Source: SIG469 sp964541215 (lineage in GTDB: Bacteria > Bacillota > Clostridia > Oscillospirales > Oscillospiraceae). Taken from it: DNA of 9,732 nucleotides. The translations under genes and the position numbers were made by a program. Under the pieces are notes generated by a model. The model had not been told where the DNA came from and searched no databases. It saw only the letters and a program-made list of their open reading frames with translations. The stretch is from the NCBI GenBank assembly GCA_964541215.1, contig CAZIPP010000054.1:1-9732 (forward strand), in the 5' to 3' direction. Shown piece by piece: positions 6,443 through 9,732 of this stretch (positions are counted from its first letter, which is position 1; every line of letters begins with the position of its first letter).

Positions 6443-7303
6443 ATGAAGATACATTATATAATACCGCCGCAGTCGGAAGAAAAACGCCTGTCAACGGTAC
6501 TGAAAAAACAACTGAAGCTTTCTACGTCAATGATAAAAAAGCTTAAAGCTGATGATCTTGTGATGGTAGACGGAAACCACAGATACATGAATGCTGTGGT
6601 AGGTGCGGGAAGCGAGATAACCGTTATTCTGCCTGATGAACCGGCGCCTGAATACCCTGTTGAAAAGGCAGAACTGTCGATTTTGTATGAAGATGAGCTG
6701 TTCATTGCGGTAGACAAACCTGCCGGGATGCTGGTGCATCCCTCACGCAGTCGGTTTTCCGGAACCCTGACAAATTTTGTCTCCGGATATCTTGATGGTC
6801 TTGCTGTCCATGTGGTCACAAGATTGGACAGAGACACCAGAGGTGTAACTCTTTTTGCCAAAAATGCCTATGCCCGCGCTTTGATGGGGCAGGTCGATAT
6901 GGAGAAGATATATTCCGGCATAACCTGTGGCATCATGGAGCACAGAAGTGGGGAAATAGACCTGCCAATTGCAAGAGTTGACCCGGCTTCTATGTATAGA
7001 GTGGTGCGCAGCGATGGTCAAAGAGCAGTTACAGAGTACAAAGTGGTGGAAAGTCTCGATTTTTTAGGTGAAAAACTAAATAGAGTGCAGTTCAAGCTGA
7101 AAACAGGAAGGACACATCAGATAAGAGTACATTGTCAGGCAATGGGTTGGCCGCTGTTGGGGGATCCTATGTATTATTCACCGACGTCTCAGGTACTTAA
7201 CGAGGAACTGGGGCTTGAGGGGCAGGAACTGACTGCAAAGATGCTGAGTTTTTGCCATCCAATAAATGACGAAAAAATCAATATCCTGTCGAATTTCAGT
7301 TGA
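6443..7303 (+). CDS. RluA-family RNA pseudouridine synthase
   Basis: Likely converts a uridine in rRNA or tRNA to pseudouridine. The 286-residue protein has an N-terminal S4-like RNA-binding region (about 1-65, with EKRLSTVLKKQL) and a catalytic domain with AVDKPAGMLVHPS (89-101). The active-site loop TRLDRDTRG is at 126-134, with catalytic Asp129. TGRTHQIRVH is at 221-230 and GDPMYY at 240-245. In most relatives the loop reads HRLDxxTSG; here His is Thr126 and Ser is Arg133, while Arg, Leu and the catalytic Asp remain. The start ATG gives a normal N-terminus for the family, although no good ribosome binding site is visible. It follows rplT by 57 bases, with a hairpin between. Which RNA and position it modifies cannot be told. 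Confidence 0.88.
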   Translation: MKIHYIIPPQSEEKRLSTVLKKQLKLSTSMIKKLKADDLVMVDGNHRYMNAVVGAGSEITVILPDEPAPEYPVEKAELSILYEDELFIAVDKPAGMLVHPSRSRFSGTLTNFVSGYLDGLAVHVVTRLDRDTRGVTLFAKNAYARALMGQVDMEKIYSGITCGIMEHRSGEIDLPIARVDPASMYRVVRSDGQRAVTEYKVVESLDFLGEKLNRVQFKLKTGRTHQIRVHCQAMGWPLLGDPMYYSPTSQVLNEELGLEGQELTAKMLSFCHPINDEKINILSNFS

Positions 7304-7328
7304 CAAGTTTTCTGATATTATGTAAAGT
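7300..7328 (+). promoter_or_regulatory. SigA-type promoter for the DUF2334 lipoprotein gene
   Basis: TTGACA (7300-7305) is followed after 17 bases by TAAAGT (7323-7328, four of six matches), with AGGAG 9-13 bases before the ATG at 7361. The -35 box contains the TGA stop codon of the pseudouridine synthase gene. Transcription would start about 25 bases before the start codon. Confidence 0.65.
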
Positions 7329-7360
7329 AATACGAGAATGAAAAACAGGAGAAATCTAAC

Positions 7361-8743
7361 ATGAAAAAGACTATTGCATTGCTGACTGCTGTTCTTATGC
7401 TGTTGCTGCTGTGCGCGTGCTCTGATCAGGAGTCATCTGAACTGAAAGAACCTGCCGAAACAGCTTCGGCTGCTCCGGAGGTCACACCCGAGCAAGCTTC
7501 CGAACAGCCTGCTGAACCTGAGATCACCGATGTTGTTGTGGTGGTTGACGAACCGGATGAAACACCTGTAGCAGTTGAGGATATACAGCCTTCCGAAGAA
7601 CCCGTGGAAGTATCCGCAGAACCCGAAGAACCTCACGAGCATGCAGGCTTGGGTATCACTGTTAACTACAAGGATGAGCTTACTGATATTGGATGCATGT
7701 TCTATGAGAACGGACGCATCTATATCGACCGTTCTGAGCTTGAAAAGACCATTGGACGCGAGGCCAATGGTAAGGAAGAATATCTTCCCGAAATCGATGG
7801 CTGCATCTCCATGGCAGATGTGGCTGAGCAGTATGATATCTGCATTTCCGTCACTGCTGTGAACAATATTATTGACCTGTATGACGCCAAAGAGGTTAAG
7901 AAGGTGGAATCTACCGGAACAGCCACAAGTTATATCCGCTTTGAAGATGTCATGGCAGACGGCGCGTACAACAACGGCGTTTACTGGTACGACGCCACTT
8001 ATTCCAGCTACAATCTTGAAAAATTCCGTTCCATAGGCGAGTATATGGAAAGCAGAGGGCAGAAGTTTTATATCGCATGGATACCCGTATATGTGGATCC
8101 TTCCAGAGGTGTTGTAAACAACGTAGTTGAAAACGAATGCCTTTACAATGCAGACTTCATCTTCACCCTTGATTTCCTTCGTATGCATGGCGGTCACATA
8201 GTGCTCCACGGATACACTCACCAGCAGTTCGACACCTCCAGTGCGGTTGGAAACGAGTTCGGCGGCGATACCGAGTACACCATTGAAGAGATGGGTCAGC
8301 GCATGGATAAGGCTATTGAGATCGCAAAGACTCTGGGATACGAGCATGACATTTTTGAATTTCCCCATTACGCTCTTATCGAAAGCTCCAGAGCGCTTGC
8401 AGAGGAAAAGTTTGACGTAATTTATCAGTACGGTCCTGCTGTTTCTGCTAAGATCGAAACTGTTGAGCGTAACGGAAAGACCGTAAGATACGTTCCCACC
8501 CCACCCGACTATGTTTACAGCGCCTACGACACTGCGATTTTTGACCGCCTTGAGTATGCCCACAATAACGGTCAGCTCATGAGCCTGTTCTTCCATCCCA
8601 CCATTGATTTCAATTACTGTGGCATGAGAACGGAAGACGGTGTAAGATTCTGGGTATATGACGAGGAAAACGGATTTGTCCCCAGAATAATCAACAAGGT
8701 GGAAAGCCTTGGAGAAGGATATGTTTTTGGACACTTTAATTGA
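7361..8743 (+). CDS. Surface lipoprotein with a DUF2334 (polysaccharide deacetylase-like) domain
   Basis: A 460-residue exported protein. The signal peptide ends in LCAC, so Cys20 is probably lipidated and the protein anchored outside the membrane. Residues 22-95 are a Pro/Glu/Val-rich linker. Residues 98-175 (ENGRIYIDRSELEKTIG, then a second half) resemble the stalk domain of copper-amine-oxidase N-terminal type. From about 188 comes a DUF2334 domain: YIRFEDV (191-197), IPVYVDP (241-247), GGHIVLHGYTHQ (277-288), FEFPHY (332-337) and FFHP (410-413). This echoes family 4 carbohydrate esterases. Asp196 with His283 and His287 (HxxxH) would form the metal site and a late His the catalytic region. 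The substrate, probably a cell-wall or surface glycan, is inference. It has its own promoter and an AGGAG ribosome binding site. Confidence 0.85.
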   Translation: MKKTIALLTAVLMLLLLCACSDQESSELKEPAETASAAPEVTPEQASEQPAEPEITDVVVVVDEPDETPVAVEDIQPSEEPVEVSAEPEEPHEHAGLGITVNYKDELTDIGCMFYENGRIYIDRSELEKTIGREANGKEEYLPEIDGCISMADVAEQYDICISVTAVNNIIDLYDAKEVKKVESTGTATSYIRFEDVMADGAYNNGVYWYDATYSSYNLEKFRSIGEYMESRGQKFYIAWIPVYVDPSRGVVNNVVENECLYNADFIFTLDFLRMHGGHIVLHGYTHQQFDTSSAVGNEFGGDTEYTIEEMGQRMDKAIEIAKTLGYEHDIFEFPHYALIESSRALAEEKFDVIYQYGPAVSAKIETVERNGKTVRYVPTPPDYVYSAYDTAIFDRLEYAHNNGQLMSLFFHPTIDFNYCGMRTEDGVRFWVYDEENGFVPRIINKVESLGEGYVFGHFN

Positions 8744-8768
8744 CAGTTAGCCGAATATGGTATATCAT
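8740..8768 (+). promoter_or_regulatory. SigA promoter for the C-terminally anchored surface protein gene
   Basis: TTGACA (8740-8745) is followed after exactly 17 bases by TATCAT (8763-8768, five of six matches). Transcription would start near 8775, about 27 bases before the GTG start. The -35 box contains the TGA stop codon of the preceding lipoprotein gene. Confidence 0.78.
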
Positions 8769-8801
8769 GGAAATCAGAATATAACAGATGGAGTGAGACC
8801 A

Positions 8802-9590
8802 GTGAAAAAAGTAATTTGTTTGATGCTTGTTCTGCTCATGCTGCCCACTGCGGCATTTGCGGCGTTTGACAGCGCGGAAACCGCCCAGGCGAAGATAGAC
8901 GAATATATGGCGTCGCTTCCCATGGACGAAGAGGATGGATCCGGTCAGGCGCAGGTATATCCTGAGCCCTTTGGCGGTATGTATGTTGACGAAAACAATA
9001 ATATCGTCGTCTGCCTGACTGAGGATACTCCCGAAAATCGTCAGGAGTACATAGATTTCTTCGGTTCTGAAGAAAATCTTGTCTGGGAAGTGGTGGATCT
9101 GCCTTATTCCACGCTGATGCAGTATTATATCACCATCGGCGCCCGCCACGTTTCGACACAGTATGTCGTGATCAACCTGTACAAGACCAAGAGATACGAG
9201 ATAAACCCCGAGGAAAACCGCGTAGATGTATATATGTATGCCGAGCCTGATACCCTGGAAGAGATACTCGAGTACTTTGGTACTCTTGGATTTGGTGACG
9301 GTGTCTATATCTATTTTGTTGACGAGGAAGATACCGAGGTTCTGTCAAATCAGGACGAAGTCTATGCCGAGATAGAAGAGAAGAAAGCCAACGCAACGCC
9401 CGAACCGGAGCCTGAACCCGATCCCACAGTGGCTGAGGAGCTTGAAAAAAGTGGTCTGAGCTTTAAGCAGGTGGGAATACCCCTTATAATTGTTGTGGTT
9501 TTGGTGGGCGCATGGTTCGCTATCAGTAAACTTAGAGCCGGCAAAAAGGATCTGAGCGAGATAGACGATTTCAGCGACGAGTTTAAATAA
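8802..9590 (+). CDS. Type I membrane protein with a two-repeat, protease-prodomain-like ectodomain; function unknown
   Basis: I do not recognise a named gene. With the GTG start at 8802 the protein has 262 residues. It opens with a cleavable signal peptide (MKKVICLMLV core, probable cut after AFA, residues 18-20). GGAG lies about 8 bases before this GTG. An earlier ATG at 8757 is in frame but lies inside the promoter and adds a hydrophilic stretch ahead of the signal. The ectodomain has two similar strand-turn-strand units: FGGMYVDENNNIVVCLT (57-73) and YEINPEENRVDVYMY (132-146), each followed by a helix. This recalls the two lobes of alpha-lytic protease prodomains, but no protease follows. 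Then come a Pro/Glu linker (200-208), one membrane segment (225-241) and a short acidic tail inside the cell. It may work with the neighbouring lipoprotein; that is inference. Confidence 0.8.
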   Translation: MKKVICLMLVLLMLPTAAFAAFDSAETAQAKIDEYMASLPMDEEDGSGQAQVYPEPFGGMYVDENNNIVVCLTEDTPENRQEYIDFFGSEENLVWEVVDLPYSTLMQYYITIGARHVSTQYVVINLYKTKRYEINPEENRVDVYMYAEPDTLEEILEYFGTLGFGDGVYIYFVDEEDTEVLSNQDEVYAEIEEKKANATPEPEPEPDPTVAEELEKSGLSFKQVGIPLIIVVVLVGAWFAISKLRAGKKDLSEIDDFSDEFK

Positions 9591-9593
9591 AGA

Positions 9594-9637
9594 ATAAAGC
9601 ATCAGCCCTGTCTTATACAACAGGGCTGATGCTTTAT
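9594..9637 (+). terminator. Long hairpin terminator after the surface protein gene
   Basis: An 18-base-pair perfect stem pairs 9594-9611 with 9620-9637 around an 8-base loop, starting 3 bases after the stop codon. The outer part is A-rich on the left and T-rich on the right (GCTTTATATT), so the U-tract is partly built into the stem. It could work in both directions. There is no long T-run beyond the stem. Confidence 0.75.
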
Positions 9638-9647
9638 ATTGTAAGAA

Positions 9648-9680
9648 AAACACCGCATCGTCATGCACGATGCGGTGTTT
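9648..9680 (-). terminator. Second hairpin, probable terminator for a leftward gene beyond the window
   Basis: A 14-base-pair perfect stem (9648-9661 with 9667-9680) closes a 5-base loop. On the minus strand it is followed by TTTTTCTTA, a proper U-tract once the stem's own terminal bases are included. On the plus strand the next bases are GAGACTG. It is therefore better suited to leftward transcription arriving from beyond the right edge. Confidence 0.6.
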
Positions 9681-9705
9681 GAGACTGTCAAAAAACCTCG
9701 TAGAG

Positions 9706-9726
9706 TTCGCTGACAAAGTCAGCGAA
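9706..9726. repeat. Short perfect inverted repeat at the right edge
   Basis: TTCGCTGAC (9706-9714) and GTCAGCGAA (9718-9726) form a 9-base-pair stem with an AAA loop. It follows GAGACTGTCAAAAAACC (9681-9697), whose AGACTGTCA also occurs, reversed, at the right end of the repeat element near 1350. It may be the start of another intergenic repeat cut off by the window. No coding frame is supported in 9638-9732. Confidence 0.45.
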
Positions 9727-9732
9727 TAAAGA

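Noticed and set aside
7433..8734. A minus-strand open frame of 433 codons
   Set aside because: It is the shadow of the DUF2334 lipoprotein gene. Its translation is hydrophobic and unstructured in pattern, with no family features.
8757..8801. ATG at 8757 as the start of the prodomain-like protein
   Set aside because: It lies between the -35 and -10 boxes, upstream of the expected transcription start. The GTG at 8802 has a ribosome binding site and puts the signal peptide at the N-terminus.

Overview
The window looks like a stretch of a Clostridia chromosome, probably a gut Oscillospiraceae/Ruminococcaceae-type Firmicute. The reasons are the infC-rpmI-rplT operon behind a transcription-attenuating leader, strong GGAGG ribosome binding sites, consensus SigA promoters, lipoprotein-type signal peptides and moderate GC content. 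The family-level placement is inference.

Left part (1-4908). The tail of an unidentified plus-strand gene ends at 77. It faces a minus-strand operon read from right to left: a twin-cassette sugar ABC ATPase, two RbsC-type permeases, and an RbsB-type lipoprotein that captures the substrate. This is a complete CUT2 importer. The first three genes are translationally coupled by overlaps. The binding-protein gene is set apart by about 200 bases that hold a REP/MITE-like inverted-repeat element. A promoter (TTGAAT-17-TATAAT) drives the operon and a strong hairpin terminator ends it. No local regulator or catabolic enzyme is present, so the sugar cannot be named.

Centre (4909-6425). The divergent intergenic region holds three helically spaced TGGTTA repeats, a near-perfect SigA promoter, and a leader of about 160 nt with a stacked hairpin and an intrinsic terminator. 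Then come infC (apparently starting at the rare codon ATC), rpmI and rplT: initiation factor IF3 and ribosomal proteins L35 and L20. The arrangement matches the L20 autoregulatory leader known in Firmicutes.

Right part (6426-9732). A RluA-family pseudouridine synthase with a variant catalytic motif is followed by two exported proteins, each with its own promoter. The first is a lipoprotein with a DUF2334/CE4-like deacetylase fold. The second is a type I membrane protein whose ectodomain resembles the two-lobed prodomain of alpha-lytic-type proteases but lacks a protease. Both promoters have the stop codon of the preceding gene inside the -35 box. Stacked hairpins close the window.

Most of the window is ordinary housekeeping and transport. 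The least explained parts are the two surface proteins, the infC leader, and the repeat element upstream of the binding-protein gene.
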